From assembly GCF_020037015.1 (NCBI RefSeq), contig NZ_JAIQDE010000024.1:1-64000 (forward strand): 64,000 nucleotides of DNA, read 5' to 3'. Numbering within the stretch: position 1 is the first letter of the stretch; the number at the start of each line of letters is the position of its first letter. This stretch comes from Corallococcus sp. AS-1-6 (lineage in GTDB: Bacteria; Myxococcota; Myxococcia; Myxococcales; Myxococcaceae). Below are positions 33,805-48,694 of this stretch, piece by piece. The notes under the pieces were generated by a model that saw nothing but the letters and a program-made list of their open reading frames with translations, did not search any database and was not told where the DNA came from. Both the position numbers and the translations under genes were made by a program.

Positions 33805-35271
33805 GTGAACGCCCCTCCCTCCGACGCGCCCCCGGCCCCCGTCCCTCCCCAGGCTCCGTTGGAAGTCCCAGGCTCCGTCCGGACGGGGCTGCCCGGAGCC
33901 TTCCGCGTGCTGGGGCTCCTCGCGGTGGCGCTGGTGCCGTGCGTCCTCGCGGTGAGCGAGCTGGGGCGCATCCACCCGGACGAGGTGTTCCAGGCGCTGG
34001 AGCCCGCGTACTGGCGCGTGCACGGCTACGGCGTGCTGGCCTGGGAGTGGCGCGAGGGCCTGCGCAACTGGGCCGTCCCCGGCGTGCTGGCCGCGTTCCT
34101 CAAGGTGGCGCAAGGGTTCGGCGTCACCGACCCGCGCGTCTACCGGGGCGTGGTGGCGCTGCCGCAGTTCGCCCTGCACGCCTGGAGTCTGTGGGCCGTG
34201 TACCGCTTCGCGGAGCGCCGGGCGGGCCCGTGGGGTGGGGCGCTCGCGGTGCTGCTCGTGGGGCTGAGCGCGCCGGTGCTCCTCTTCGCCGGACGCACCC
34301 TGTCGGAGTCCTTCTCCGCGTCCCTCCTCCTGGTGGCCATGGAGGCCCTGGACCGGCCGGACACCGGCGCGGACGCGCGCGTGCGCCGGGCGGGGCTCCT
34401 GGGCGGCATGGCCCTGGGGCTCGCCGTGGTGACGCGCTACCCGTCCGCCCTCTTCGTGGTGGCCGCGCTCCTGTGGCTGGCCGCCGCCCGGAGGTGGCGC
34501 CTGCTCGGCTTCACCTGCGTGGGAGGCGCGGCGGTGGCGGCGGGCCTGGGCCTGCTCGACCAGGCCACCTGGGGCGCGCCGTTCCACTCGTTCCGGGCCT
34601 ACGTGGACTACAACCTGCTCTCCGGGAAGGCCGCCGCCGCGTTCGGCGCCTCATCGCCGGACTTCTACTGGGGGCCGCTGCTCCAGGCCGTCCCCCTCTG
34701 GGCCTGGGCCGCCGTGCCCTTGTCGCTGGCCCCCCTGGTGCGCTTTCGCGCGCTGTCCCTGCCGCTCACCTGCGCGGCCGTCTACACCGCCGTCCTCCTG
34801 GCCACGCCGCACAAGGAGGAGCGCTTCCTCTACCCGGGGCTGGTGGTGGCGCTGCTCGCGGCGGCGTCCCAGGTGGCGGCGTCCATCACCGCGCTCTCCC
34901 GGCCGGGCCCGAGGAACGGGGCGGCGGTGCTCGCGCTGGCCCTGGGCTTCGTGCACGGCCGCGGCTTTCCCTCCAGCGACCTGCGCGCGGACCAGTTCCG
35001 CGCCATCGTCCGGGCCACGCGGGGGGACGCGACGGGGCTGCTCATCGTCAACGAGGGGCTGTGGGGCTCCGGGGGCTTCTTCTACATCGGCAAGAACATC
35101 CCCTGGCGCACCTGCGACTGGCCCCGGGACGCGGCCTTCCAGGCCTCCATCCGCGACCGCGCCTTCAACCGCGCCGTCACCTTCGAGGGCCGGGCCCTGC
35201 CGGAGCTCCAGGCGGCCGGCTTCCACGTCGTCCGCGAGGTGGGGCGCGAAACCATCCTCGTCCGGGACTGA
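33805..35271 (+). CDS. Multi-pass membrane mannosyltransferase-like glycosyltransferase (GT22/Alg9-PIG-type)
   Basis: About 488 aa with roughly ten membrane helices. The first luminal loop carries IHPDEVFQALEPAYWRVHGYG, matching the HPDE signature of the eukaryotic Alg9/Alg12/PIG-B lipid-linked mannosyltransferase family, and later PHKEERFLYPG, the HKEERF motif of the same family. The frame is open far upstream; the GTG at 33805 is chosen because it gives a Pro-rich cytoplasmic tail, and the GTG at 33757 is an alternative. It probably adds a sugar from a polyprenyl-phosphate donor to an envelope glycan or glycolipid. Confidence 0.82.
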   Translation: MNAPPSDAPPAPVPPQAPLEVPGSVRTGLPGAFRVLGLLAVALVPCVLAVSELGRIHPDEVFQALEPAYWRVHGYGVLAWEWREGLRNWAVPGVLAAFLKVAQGFGVTDPRVYRGVVALPQFALHAWSLWAVYRFAERRAGPWGGALAVLLVGLSAPVLLFAGRTLSESFSASLLLVAMEALDRPDTGADARVRRAGLLGGMALGLAVVTRYPSALFVVAALLWLAAARRWRLLGFTCVGGAAVAAGLGLLDQATWGAPFHSFRAYVDYNLLSGKAAAAFGASSPDFYWGPLLQAVPLWAWAAVPLSLAPLVRFRALSLPLTCAAVYTAVLLATPHKEERFLYPGLVVALLAAASQVAASITALSRPGPRNGAAVLALALGFVHGRGFPSSDLRADQFRAIVRATRGDATGLLIVNEGLWGSGGFFYIGKNIPWRTCDWPRDAAFQASIRDRAFNRAVTFEGRALPELQAAGFHVVREVGRETILVRD

Positions 35272-35314
35272 AACAGGGCAGCGGACGGGCAGGGGAGGGC
35301 AAGCCCGCAAAGCC

Positions 35315-35349
35315 AAAGCGCCGGCATCCCCGGAGGGATGTCGGCGCTT
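35315..35349 (-). terminator. Hairpin terminator after the SRP RNA
   Basis: On the minus strand AAGCGCCGACATCCC and GGGATGCCGGCGCTT form a long stem with a 4-nt loop, followed by TTGGCTTTG. It sits 15 nt after the SRP RNA. It may also serve the plus-strand glycosyltransferase ending at 35271. Confidence 0.65.
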
Positions 35350-35364
35350 CAGGTGAGACAGAAC

Positions 35365-35444
35365 GGCCGGGACACACGCGGAAGTACGCTACCGTTGCTT
35401 CCTTCCGGACCTGGCGGGGTTCGCGCCCCCACGTTGTCCCGACC
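35365..35444 (-). ncRNA. ffs: 4.5S signal recognition particle RNA
   Basis: The universally conserved SRP loop GGTCCGGAAGGAAGCA is present near the middle. The ends GGTCGGGACA and TGTCCCGGCC pair, giving a hairpin RNA of about 80 nt or slightly more, a typical small bacterial form. It binds Ffh to target membrane proteins. It is the last element of a minus-strand series with tRNA-Ser genes and tadA; no separate promoter is evident, so it may be processed from the tRNA transcript. Confidence 0.93.
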
Positions 35445-35478
35445 ACAAAATCCGTGCTGCTGCTTCGAAAATAACAAC

Positions 35479-35564
35479 GGAGAGGGTGGGATTCGAACCC
35501 ACGATACCCTTTCAGATATACACGCGTTCCAGGCGTGCGCCTTCAACCGCTCGGCCACCTCTCC
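35479..35564 (-). tRNA. tRNA-Ser (anticodon GGA)
   Basis: 86-nt type II tRNA with acceptor ends GGAGAGG and CCTCTCC, anticodon loop CTGGAAC, a long variable arm (TATCTGAAAGGGTA) and T-loop GTTCGAATC. It reads UCC and UCU. Confidence 0.97.
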
Positions 35565-35578
35565 AGAGACTTTGGAGC

Positions 35579-35664
35579 GGAGAGCGTAGGATTCGAACCT
35601 ACGGTACCGTTGCCGGTACGCCTGATTTCGAGTCAGGTGCCTTCGACCACTCGGCCAGCTCTCC
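35579..35664 (-). tRNA. tRNA-Ser (anticodon CGA)
   Basis: 86-nt type II tRNA with acceptor ends GGAGAGC and GCTCTCC, anticodon loop CTCGAAA and long variable arm (TACCGGCAACGGTA). It reads UCG. It lies 14 nt upstream of tRNA-Ser(GGA). Confidence 0.97.
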
Positions 35665-35671
35665 AGAATAT

Positions 35672-36139
35672 TCAGTTTTCGCGTCGCTTCGCGCGCAGGC
35701 GCTCGAAGAACGTCTTGAGAAGCTGGCGACTCTCTTCCGCCAGGATGCCGCTTGTGACCTGAAGCCGGTGGTTGTGCCGGGGCTCTTCCACCAGGTTGTA
35801 CAGCGAGCCGACCGCACCCGCTTTCGGGTCCATTGTACCAAAGACGAGTCGGGTGACACGAGACTGCACCAGCGCACCGGCGCACATGGCACACGGTTCC
35901 AGCGTCACGTAGAGGGTCACCCCGGAGAGCCGCCACGCATCGCGTGCTTTCGCGGCGGCGGCGAGGGCAATCATTTCGGCGTGGGCGAAGGGGTTCCGGT
36001 CGCATTCGCGGCGGTTGAAACCCGTGCCAACGACGTTGCCGTCGAGCACCGCCACCGCACCAACCGGTACTTCCCCGAGTGAAGCCGCTTCCCGCGCGAG
36101 CTCTAAAGCCTGCTGCATGAAAGCGATGTCGTCACTCAT
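35672..36139 (-). CDS. tadA: tRNA-specific adenosine deaminase TadA
   Basis: 155-aa zinc enzyme that converts A34 of tRNA-Arg(ACG) to inosine. It has the cytidine-deaminase-type active site: HAEM (zinc ligand and catalytic Glu) and PCAMCAGAL (two zinc cysteines), with a family-typical C-terminal helix (LKTFFERLRAKR). Full length. It is sandwiched between tRNA-Ser(CGA), 7 nt downstream, and its own substrate gene tRNA-Arg(ACG), 27 nt upstream. No good Shine-Dalgarno precedes the ATG, so translation may depend on processing of the tRNA transcript. Confidence 0.97.
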   Translation of the reverse strand: MSDDIAFMQQALELAREAASLGEVPVGAVAVLDGNVVGTGFNRRECDRNPFAHAEMIALAAAAKARDAWRLSGVTLYVTLEPCAMCAGALVQSRVTRLVFGTMDPKAGAVGSLYNLVEEPRHNHRLQVTSGILAEESRQLLKTFFERLRAKRREN

Positions 36140-36166
36140 GAGACGTGCGCGCCAAAGAAGAAGTGC

Positions 36167-36240
36167 GCTCCCTGGAGGATTCGAACCTCCGGCCTTCGGA
36201 TTCGTAGTCCGACGCTCTATCCAGCTGAGCTAAGGGAGCA
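36167..36240 (-). tRNA. tRNA-Arg (anticodon ACG)
   Basis: 74-nt tRNA with acceptor ends GCTCCCT and AGGGAGC, anticodon loop CTACGAA and T-arm GTTCGAATC. CCA is not encoded. This is the bacterial tRNA that needs inosine at position 34, made by the neighbouring TadA. Confidence 0.97.
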
Positions 36241-36272
36241 TTTCTTCCGGCTGCTGCTTTACATCAAGTGGC

Positions 36273-36358
36273 GGAGAGAGAGGGATTCGAACCCTCGATA
36301 CCCTTTCGAGTATGCAGGTTTAGCAAACCTGTGCCTTCAGCCTCTCGGCCATCTCTCC
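36273..36358 (-). tRNA. tRNA-Ser (anticodon GCT)
   Basis: 86-nt type II tRNA with acceptor ends GGAGAGA and TCTCTCC, anticodon loop TTGCTAA and long variable arm (TACTCGAAAGGGTA). It reads AGC and AGU. Confidence 0.97.
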
Positions 36359-36401
36359 AACTCTTCTCTGTCAAAGAACCACGAAACTCAAGCTCAAAAT
36401 C

Positions 36402-36487
36402 GGAGGCGGTAGGATTCGAACCTACGGAAGGCTTTCACCTTCTGCGGTTTTCAAGACCGCTGCCTTCAACCGCTCGGCCACGCCTCC
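36402..36487 (-). tRNA. tRNA-Ser (anticodon TGA)
   Basis: 86-nt type II tRNA with acceptor ends GGAGGCG and CGCCTCC, anticodon loop CTTGAAA and long variable arm (GAAGGTGAAAGCCTTC). It reads UCA and UCG. First tRNA of the series after serS. Confidence 0.97.
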
Positions 36488-36539
36488 ACAGCAGGTGCCG
36501 CTCGGTTCCCGGCGGGCCAACCGCGCCCGTGGGGCCGCC

Positions 36540-36567
36540 CTTCTACATCATTTCTTCCGCGTGGCAA
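36540..36567 (-). promoter_or_regulatory. Candidate promoter of the tRNA-Ser/tadA/ffs series
   Basis: On the minus strand TTGCCA (36567-36562), 16-bp spacer, TAGAAG (36545-36540). The -10 box is identical to that of tRNA-Asn at 2119-2124. It lies between serS and the first tRNA-Ser. The rest of 36488-36613 shows a GC-rich stretch and a T-run but no gene. Confidence 0.5.
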
Positions 36568-36613
36568 GCGAGATGTTGGCCCCTTTTTTACGTCCGGGGC
36601 CCCATCGGCCTGA

Positions 36614-43029
<6,416 letters not shown>

Positions 43030-43258
43030 TGTTTTCCTTCGACGAGACCGGCTGGCGCGCGCACGCGCAGCAATGACGGGGGCGTGCGATGGTCCGCGCG
43101 GCGCGTGCAGGCTAGCAGAGCCGTTTCAAGCCCGGAAAGAACGCGTCCCCGGCGCGTACCGTTGTCACCCGGCCGGGCAGGAGGGCGGGCGCCCGCCAAC
43201 ACCAAGGGTGTGCATCCCTTTTCCAGGCCCCCTCCCAGGGTGGTAGACCCGGCGGAGC

Positions 43259-44572
43259 ATGGATCCCATCGTCATCCTCGGGGCGGGCCTGGCGGGCCTC
43301 TCCACCGCGCACTTCCTCAAGCGCCCCTGGCGCCTCATCGAGAAGTCCGACCGGGTCGGCGGCCTCATCAAGACCGAGGTCATCGACGGGTGTTACTTCG
43401 ACCCCACCGGCCACTGGCTCCACCTGCGCGACCCGGAGATCCAGCAACTGGTCAATACGCTCTGGCTCCCGGACCAGTTGGTGCGCATCCAGCGCCGCGC
43501 CGCCATCTTCTCTCGGGACACCTTCACCCGCTTCCCCTACCAGGTGAACACCCACGGGCTGCCGCCGGAGGTCGTCGCGGAGAACCTGGTCGGCTACGTG
43601 GAGGCCATCTACGGGGAGAAGGGCCGCGCCCTGCGCGAGCGCGACCCCGTGAACTTCGAGGAGTTCATCCTCCGCTACATGGGTGAAGGCTTCGCGAAGA
43701 ACTTCATGCTGCCCTACAACCAGAAGCTCTGGACCGTGCACCCGCGCGAGATGTCCGCCGCCTGGGTCGGCCGGTTCGTGCCGCGCCCCACCCTCAAGGA
43801 GGTCGTGGACGGGGCGCTCGGCGCGGGCAGTGATCAACTGGGCTACAACGCGTCCTTCCTCTACCCGCGCGAGGGCGGCATCGAGAGCCTGGCGCGCGCG
43901 ATGAAACAGCACCTGACGGGCGGCGAGCTGAGCGTGCGCACCGAGCCCGTCTCCATCGACTGGAAGGCGAAGCAGGTGGCGCTGTCGGACGGGCGGACCC
44001 TGCCGTACTCGGGGCTGGTGTCCTCCATCGCGCTGCCGGCGCTGGTGGAGCTGCTCGGGAAGGGCGCCTCCGGCGTGCCGGACGAGGTGCGGGCCGCGGC
44101 GAAGCGCCTGCGCGCCTTCATCGTCACGTACGTGTGCGTGGGCGCCCGGGGGGTGAACCGCCAGCCGTGGCATTGGATCTACCTGCCGGAGCCGGAGTTC
44201 CACTCGTACCGCATCGGGGCGCCGTCGGCGGTGTACGCGCCCCTGGCCCCGCCGGACACGGCCAGCTTCTCCGTGGAGTTCAGCCACCACGGAGAGCTGT
44301 CCGTGGCGGACGCGGAGCGGTACGCGGTGGAGGACCTGGTGCGCTCACGGATGATCCATTCAGCGGACGACATCCTCTTCGCCCGGGGGCGCGAGATCCC
44401 GAACGCGTACGTCCTCTACGACGACGCCTACGGCCCCGCGATGGCGGAGGTGAAGCGCTTCCTGGAGCACGCCGGCATCCTCATGGCCGGGCGCTACGGA
44501 AAGTGGGAGTACGCCTCCATGGAGGACGCCATCCTGGACGGGCGGGCTTGCGCCCGGACGCTGAACGGCTGA
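43259..44572 (+). CDS. FAD-dependent amine-oxidase/UDP-galactopyranose-mutase-like protein
   Basis: 437-aa flavoprotein with the Rossmann motif VILGAGLAGLSTAHFL, then EKSDRVGGL and a histidine-containing segment GHWLHLRDPE. The middle part (PYQVNTHGLPPEVVAENL ... YNQKLWTVHPREMS) resembles UDP-galactopyranose mutase and protoporphyrinogen-oxidase-like sugar-linked flavoproteins, and the C-terminus (AGRYGKWEYASMEDAILDGR) is the closing FAD contact. The start has GGCGGAGC before the ATG. It is followed by a GT2 glycosyltransferase and a deacetylase, so a role in making an unusual envelope sugar is likely. Confidence 0.83.
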   Translation: MDPIVILGAGLAGLSTAHFLKRPWRLIEKSDRVGGLIKTEVIDGCYFDPTGHWLHLRDPEIQQLVNTLWLPDQLVRIQRRAAIFSRDTFTRFPYQVNTHGLPPEVVAENLVGYVEAIYGEKGRALRERDPVNFEEFILRYMGEGFAKNFMLPYNQKLWTVHPREMSAAWVGRFVPRPTLKEVVDGALGAGSDQLGYNASFLYPREGGIESLARAMKQHLTGGELSVRTEPVSIDWKAKQVALSDGRTLPYSGLVSSIALPALVELLGKGASGVPDEVRAAAKRLRAFIVTYVCVGARGVNRQPWHWIYLPEPEFHSYRIGAPSAVYAPLAPPDTASFSVEFSHHGELSVADAERYAVEDLVRSRMIHSADDILFARGREIPNAYVLYDDAYGPAMAEVKRFLEHAGILMAGRYGKWEYASMEDAILDGRACARTLNG

Positions 44573-44605
44573 CGCACGGAGTCGTCTCCTGTCGACGGTG
44601 GTCCG

Positions 44606-44622
44606 GGGGCGTGCTACGCCCC
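44606..44622 (+). other. Small hairpin before the GT2 gene
   Basis: GGGGCGT, GCT loop, ACGCCCC: a 7-bp stem 28 bp before the glycosyltransferase start. No T-run follows, so it is more likely a leader structure than a terminator. Confidence 0.4.
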
Positions 44623-44650
44623 AACGCCTTCCCTTCGCATCTCCGGACCC

Positions 44651-45361
44651 ATGGCCCTGCACCTCTCCGTCGTCATCCCCGTCTACAACGAGGAGTCCAT
44701 CATCGCCCAGGCAGCCGAAGAGCTGCGCCAGGGGCTGGATGCTCGCGGGCTCGACTACGAAATCATCTTCGCGGAGAACGGCTCGCGCGACGCGACGCCC
44801 CGGCTCCTGGAGGGGCTCTGCGCGAAGAACCCGCGCCTGCGCTGGTTCCACTCGGAGACGCCCAATTACGGCGTGGCGCTCAAGGCCGGCATCCTGAAGG
44901 CGCGGGGCACCTACGTGGTCTGCGATGAAATCGACCTCTGCGACCTGACCTTCTACGACGCGGCGCTGCCCCGGCTGGAGCGCGGCGAGGCGGACATGGT
45001 CGTGGGCTCCAAGGCGGCCAAGGGCGCGAGCGACCAGCGCCCCCTCATCCGCCGCGCGGCCACGCGGGTGCACAACAAGCTCTTGCGCGTGGCGCTGGGC
45101 TTCCAGGGCACGGACACGCACGGCCTCAAGGCGTTCCGCCGCGAAGCGCTGCTGCCCGTCATCCAGAAGTGCGTGGTGGACATGGACGTGTTCGCCAGCG
45201 AGTTCGTCATCCGCGCGTGGCGCGAGGGGCTGAACGTCATGGAGATCCCCATCCAGCTCCATGAGAAGCGCCAGCCGTCCATCCACCTGTTCAAGCGCGT
45301 GCCCAACGTGCTCAAGAACGTGGGCAAGCTGTTCTACGTCATCCGCGTCCGCGGGACCTGA
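44651..45361 (+). CDS. Family 2 glycosyltransferase (dolichol-phosphate-mannose-synthase-like)
   Basis: 236-aa GT-A fold enzyme. Opening VVIPVYNEESIIAQAAEEL is the GT2 nucleotide-sugar site; FAENGSRDATPRLL and the DEIDLCD segment supply the DxD-type metal site. It has no C-terminal membrane helices, so it is a soluble or peripheral enzyme of the DPM1 type, transferring a sugar to a polyprenyl phosphate or lipid. It stands between the FAD oxidoreductase and the deacetylase, with 16 nt to the latter, as one transcription unit. Confidence 0.88.
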   Translation: MALHLSVVIPVYNEESIIAQAAEELRQGLDARGLDYEIIFAENGSRDATPRLLEGLCAKNPRLRWFHSETPNYGVALKAGILKARGTYVVCDEIDLCDLTFYDAALPRLERGEADMVVGSKAAKGASDQRPLIRRAATRVHNKLLRVALGFQGTDTHGLKAFRREALLPVIQKCVVDMDVFASEFVIRAWREGLNVMEIPIQLHEKRQPSIHLFKRVPNVLKNVGKLFYVIRVRGT

Positions 45362-45377
45362 GCGGAAGGGGTGCCCC

Positions 45378-46325
45378 ATGACGGCAGCGCGCCTGGCGTC
45401 CATCTCCGTCGACCTGGATTCGCTGCCGCACTACTGCCGGATCCACGGGCTGCCCGAGTCATTGCTCGACGAGCGCGCGAGGACGCTCATCCACCGCGTG
45501 GCGGTGCCGCGCTTCCAGGAGCTGTTCGCGGCGGTGGGCGTGCCCGGGACGTTCTTCGTCATCGGCGAGGACCTGGAGGCGGACCCCGGCGCCGCGGAGG
45601 GCATGCGGCGCGCCCACGCGGCCGGCGTGGAGGTGGCGAGCCACAGCCACGCCCATGACTACGCGCTCACCCGGCGCGGGCCGGACGCCATTTCAGCGGA
45701 CCTGGCGCGCGCGGACGCGGCCATCCTGAAGGCCGTGGGCGTGCGTCCTTCCGGATTCCGCGCCCCGGGCTACACGCTGAACGCGGACCTGTACGCGGCC
45801 ACCGTGGCGCAGGGCTACCGGTACGGTTCGTCCGCGTTCCCGGCGGCCCCGTACTACGCGGCGAAGGCGGCGGTGATGGGGGCGCTCGCGGCGCTGGGGC
45901 GGCCGTCACGCTCCGTGCTGGACACCCCGCGCGTGCTGCTGGCGCCGCGCGTGCCATACCGGCCGGACCCCGCGCAGCCCTACCGTCGCGGCTCGGGGGC
46001 GGTGCTGGAGCTGCCCATGACGGTGACGCCGGTGGTGCGCTTCCCGTTCATCGGCACGTTCGCCACGACGCTGCCTCGCGGCACGATGCGCGCCGCGTAC
46101 CGCGCGTGCCGGGCGGATGCCTTCTTCAACTTCGAGCTCCATGGCGTCGACGTGCTGGACGCCACGGACGGCATCCCGCCGGAGCTCGCGCGGCAGCAGC
46201 GCGACCTGCGCGTGAGCGCCGCGAAGAAGCTGGAGCGGCTGCGCGACATCTTCCAGTGGCTCAAGGACGACTTCGACGTCGTCACCCTGCGCGACGCCGC
46301 GGGGCGGCTCTCCGCGACGCTCTGA
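45378..46325 (+). CDS. Polysaccharide deacetylase (NodB-type, CE4)
   Basis: 315-aa enzyme that removes N- or O-acetyl groups from a sugar chain or lipid-linked sugar. Visible are the first Asp (ISVDLDS), the metal-binding HSHAHDYAL segment (H-x3-H type) and the RAPGYTLN motif of the active site. No signal peptide, so it works inside the cell, probably on a lipid-linked precursor. The start ATG at 45378 has GGAAGGGG upstream. It converges with DUF2252, one base apart. Confidence 0.86.
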   Translation: MTAARLASISVDLDSLPHYCRIHGLPESLLDERARTLIHRVAVPRFQELFAAVGVPGTFFVIGEDLEADPGAAEGMRRAHAAGVEVASHSHAHDYALTRRGPDAISADLARADAAILKAVGVRPSGFRAPGYTLNADLYAATVAQGYRYGSSAFPAAPYYAAKAAVMGALAALGRPSRSVLDTPRVLLAPRVPYRPDPAQPYRRGSGAVLELPMTVTPVVRFPFIGTFATTLPRGTMRAAYRACRADAFFNFELHGVDVLDATDGIPPELARQQRDLRVSAAKKLERLRDIFQWLKDDFDVVTLRDAAGRLSATL

Positions 46326-46326
46326 C

Positions 46327-47748
46327 TCAGCGCGCGGCCTTCAGGGCCTTCCAGTCCGCCTCGGCCTGATCCGCGTAGGCCCGCGCGAAGGCGACCAGCC
46401 GCTTCGTGGCCTCCTTCGTGTCTCCACCCACCCAGTCCTCCAGGCGCCGCGCCCGGGCCTGCGTGTTGCCGTGGGCGCGGGCCAGCACGACGCCCGCCTG
46501 CTCGAAGGTGGAGCGCAGGGACTTCTTCTTCCCGAGCACGGCGTCGTCCAGCTTGTTCTTCTCCGGCTCCACCTCGCGCACGAGGAACGCCCGGCCGCCC
46601 ATGTCCACCGCGCCCGTGAGCGGGTTCACGGCGCCGCCCAGCTCCTCCTGTGCCTTCACCACGTCCGCGCCGCTGGCGGGCACCGGGGGCGACGCCACGC
46701 CGGACGCGAGCAGCTCCTTCAGCTCCAGCAGCACGGGGGGCGCCTTCGGATCCGCCGCGCCCAGGAGCACGTAGTCGCGCTCCAGGCCGTAGCTGCTGCC
46801 CCCCGCGTCCAGCCGCGCCGCCAGGTCCAGCACCTTCAGGGGGACCGCCACGCCCTCCGTGCCGTCCAGGGTCTTCGCGTAGGACGCCAGCGCCGTCCGC
46901 ACCGCCGCCTTCTTCCGCGCGTCCAGCGGCTGGAGCGTGTCCGTCGTGAGGAAGCGCGGGCCCTTCGCGCCGTCGAGCTTCACGTACCTGGACAGCAGGT
47001 CCCTGGCGGACGTGTCGCGCGCCTTGCCGATGAGGTCCTTCACCGGCCCGGAGGACTCCTTCTTGTCCAGGAACGCCCCCGGGTTCGCGTCGCCGTCCGC
47101 CAGCAGCTCCAGCGTCTCGAAGTAGCTCTTCGCCAGCGCCTCCACCGCCTGGACCTGCTCGCGGGTGGGCAGGCCCGCCTCGCGCGCGGTGAGGACCGCG
47201 CTGGTGGCCAGACGCGTGAGGTCCGCCTCCGGCGACGCGGTGCCCGTCTGGTCGAAGTCGTTGAGCCCCCACACCGCCTTGCCGTCCGGCCCCCGGAACG
47301 TGCCCAGGTTGCCCACGTGCGCGTCGCCCACCACCCGGATGTCCGGCGCGGGCCGGTCCGTCAGCCGGGCCTGCCGCGCGTACGGGCCCCGCAGGTCCGC
47401 GTGGAACAGGGCGGGCATGGCGCGGAACAGGGCGGAGGGGCTCTGGCGCATCTGCGCCAGCTTCTCCTTCAGGCGCGCGGGCGGCAGGTCCAGCCGCGCG
47501 TTGAAGTCGCGCACGAAGGACACGGCCTGGGACGGCTGCCGCTCCAGCCCGGATGCCCGTGGGGGCGCGAGCGTGTTCCCCGCCACGCTGTTGCCCGTCC
47601 GTGACGGGGGGGCCTGGGGCTGGAAGTCGCTGACGCCGGAGGCCAGCCGCCCCGCGGCGGCCCCGGAGGTGGCGAGCGTCAGCACCGTGGCGGCGACGGT
47701 GGAGCCGGACGTCCGGGAGGGGGAGGCGGGCTTGGAGGGGATGCGCAT
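46327..47748 (-). CDS. DUF2252 family protein
   Basis: 473 aa. The recognisable blocks are VVGDAHVGNLGTF, GLNDFDQT (kinase-like DFD) and FLVREVEPEKN, which mark DUF2252, a family with a remote phosphotransferase-type fold and no assigned function. The N-terminal ~70 residues are low-complexity and include a weak hydrophobic stretch (TVAATVLTLATSGAAAG), so it might be secreted or anchored; this is unsure. It is divergent from the acyltransferase, sharing the intergenic region 47749-47839. Confidence 0.85.
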   Translation of the reverse strand: MRIPSKPASPSRTSGSTVAATVLTLATSGAAAGRLASGVSDFQPQAPPSRTGNSVAGNTLAPPRASGLERQPSQAVSFVRDFNARLDLPPARLKEKLAQMRQSPSALFRAMPALFHADLRGPYARQARLTDRPAPDIRVVGDAHVGNLGTFRGPDGKAVWGLNDFDQTGTASPEADLTRLATSAVLTAREAGLPTREQVQAVEALAKSYFETLELLADGDANPGAFLDKKESSGPVKDLIGKARDTSARDLLSRYVKLDGAKGPRFLTTDTLQPLDARKKAAVRTALASYAKTLDGTEGVAVPLKVLDLAARLDAGGSSYGLERDYVLLGAADPKAPPVLLELKELLASGVASPPVPASGADVVKAQEELGGAVNPLTGAVDMGGRAFLVREVEPEKNKLDDAVLGKKKSLRSTFEQAGVVLARAHGNTQARARRLEDWVGGDTKEATKRLVAFARAYADQAEADWKALKAAR

Positions 47749-47839
47749 GGGGGACCTTCCGGCGGATTATCGTCAGAAGGGCATCGCGGGTTGTGGGCCC
47801 ACTCCCGGTGTGCATGCCGGGGTGCTAAGGAGCCAGCCC

Positions 47840-48694
47840 ATGCTGGAGCGTTTCAGCGACAAGGTGAAGAAGGGCCTGCGCGGCTGGACCGAGCGCATGG
47901 CCGGCGAGCAGCAGTCCGACCAACTCCAGGCCCTGGCCCGGACGGAGAACGAGTACGGGGTGGACCCGTTCGGGTTCAACCTGGACTACAGCCTGGCCGC
48001 CATCGCCCCGTTCATGTGGCTCTACCGCCACTACTTCCGCGTGGAGGCCTACGGCGCGGACCGCATCCCGGCGGGGCGGGTGCTGCTGGTGTCCAACCAC
48101 TCCGGCCAGCTCCCCCTGGACGGCGCGATGATTGGCATCGCCCTGATGGTGGAGGGCAACCCGCCGCGCGCCATCCGCAGCATGGTGGAGAAGTGGGTGC
48201 CGTCCCTGCCGTACGTCTCCACGTTCATGGCGCGCGTGGGCCAGATTGTCGGCACGCCGGAGAACTGCCGGCGGCTGCTGGAGGCGGAGGAGGCCATCCT
48301 GGTGTTCCCGGAGGGCACGCGCGGGCTCAACAAGCTGTGGCCCCAGCGCTACCAGCTCCAGGAGTTCGGCCTGGGCTTCATGCGCCTGGCGCTGGAGACG
48401 AACACGCCCATCGTGCCCATCGCCGTGGTGGGCGCGGAGGAGCAGGCGCCCGCGCTGATGAACCTGAAGCCGGTGGCGAAGCTGCTCGGCTTCCCGTCCT
48501 TCCCCATCACCCCCACGGGCACGCCCTTCCCGCTGCCCACGAAGTACCGCATCTACTTCGGCGACGCGCTCCACTTCACCGGCCGCGCGGACGACGAGGA
48601 CAGCGAACTGGACAAGAAGGTGCGCACCGTGAAGGCCTCCATCCAGGCGATGCTCCACCAGGGTCTCAAGGAACGCCGGGGCGTGTTCTGGTGA
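47840..48694 (+). CDS. PlsC-like lysophospholipid/1-acyl-glycerol-phosphate acyltransferase
   Basis: 284-aa acyltransferase. The catalytic segment LLVSNHSGQLPLDGAMI holds the His and Asp of the PlsC site (spacing wider than the usual HxxxxD), and FPEGTRGLNKLW is the glycerol-phosphate-binding motif. An N-terminal hydrophobic patch (LAAIAPFMWLYRHYFRV) may touch the membrane. The ATG at 47840 has AAGGAG at the right distance. The stop overlaps the epimerase start (GTGA). The wider His-Asp spacing suggests an acceptor other than lysophosphatidate. Confidence 0.88.
   Translation: MLERFSDKVKKGLRGWTERMAGEQQSDQLQALARTENEYGVDPFGFNLDYSLAAIAPFMWLYRHYFRVEAYGADRIPAGRVLLVSNHSGQLPLDGAMIGIALMVEGNPPRAIRSMVEKWVPSLPYVSTFMARVGQIVGTPENCRRLLEAEEAILVFPEGTRGLNKLWPQRYQLQEFGLGFMRLALETNTPIVPIAVVGAEEQAPALMNLKPVAKLLGFPSFPITPTGTPFPLPTKYRIYFGDALHFTGRADDEDSELDKKVRTVKASIQAMLHQGLKERRGVFW

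Noticed and set aside
35365-35444. A tmRNA or RNase P RNA
   Set aside because: The GGTCCGGAAGGAAGCA loop is specific for SRP RNA and the length is far too short for the others.
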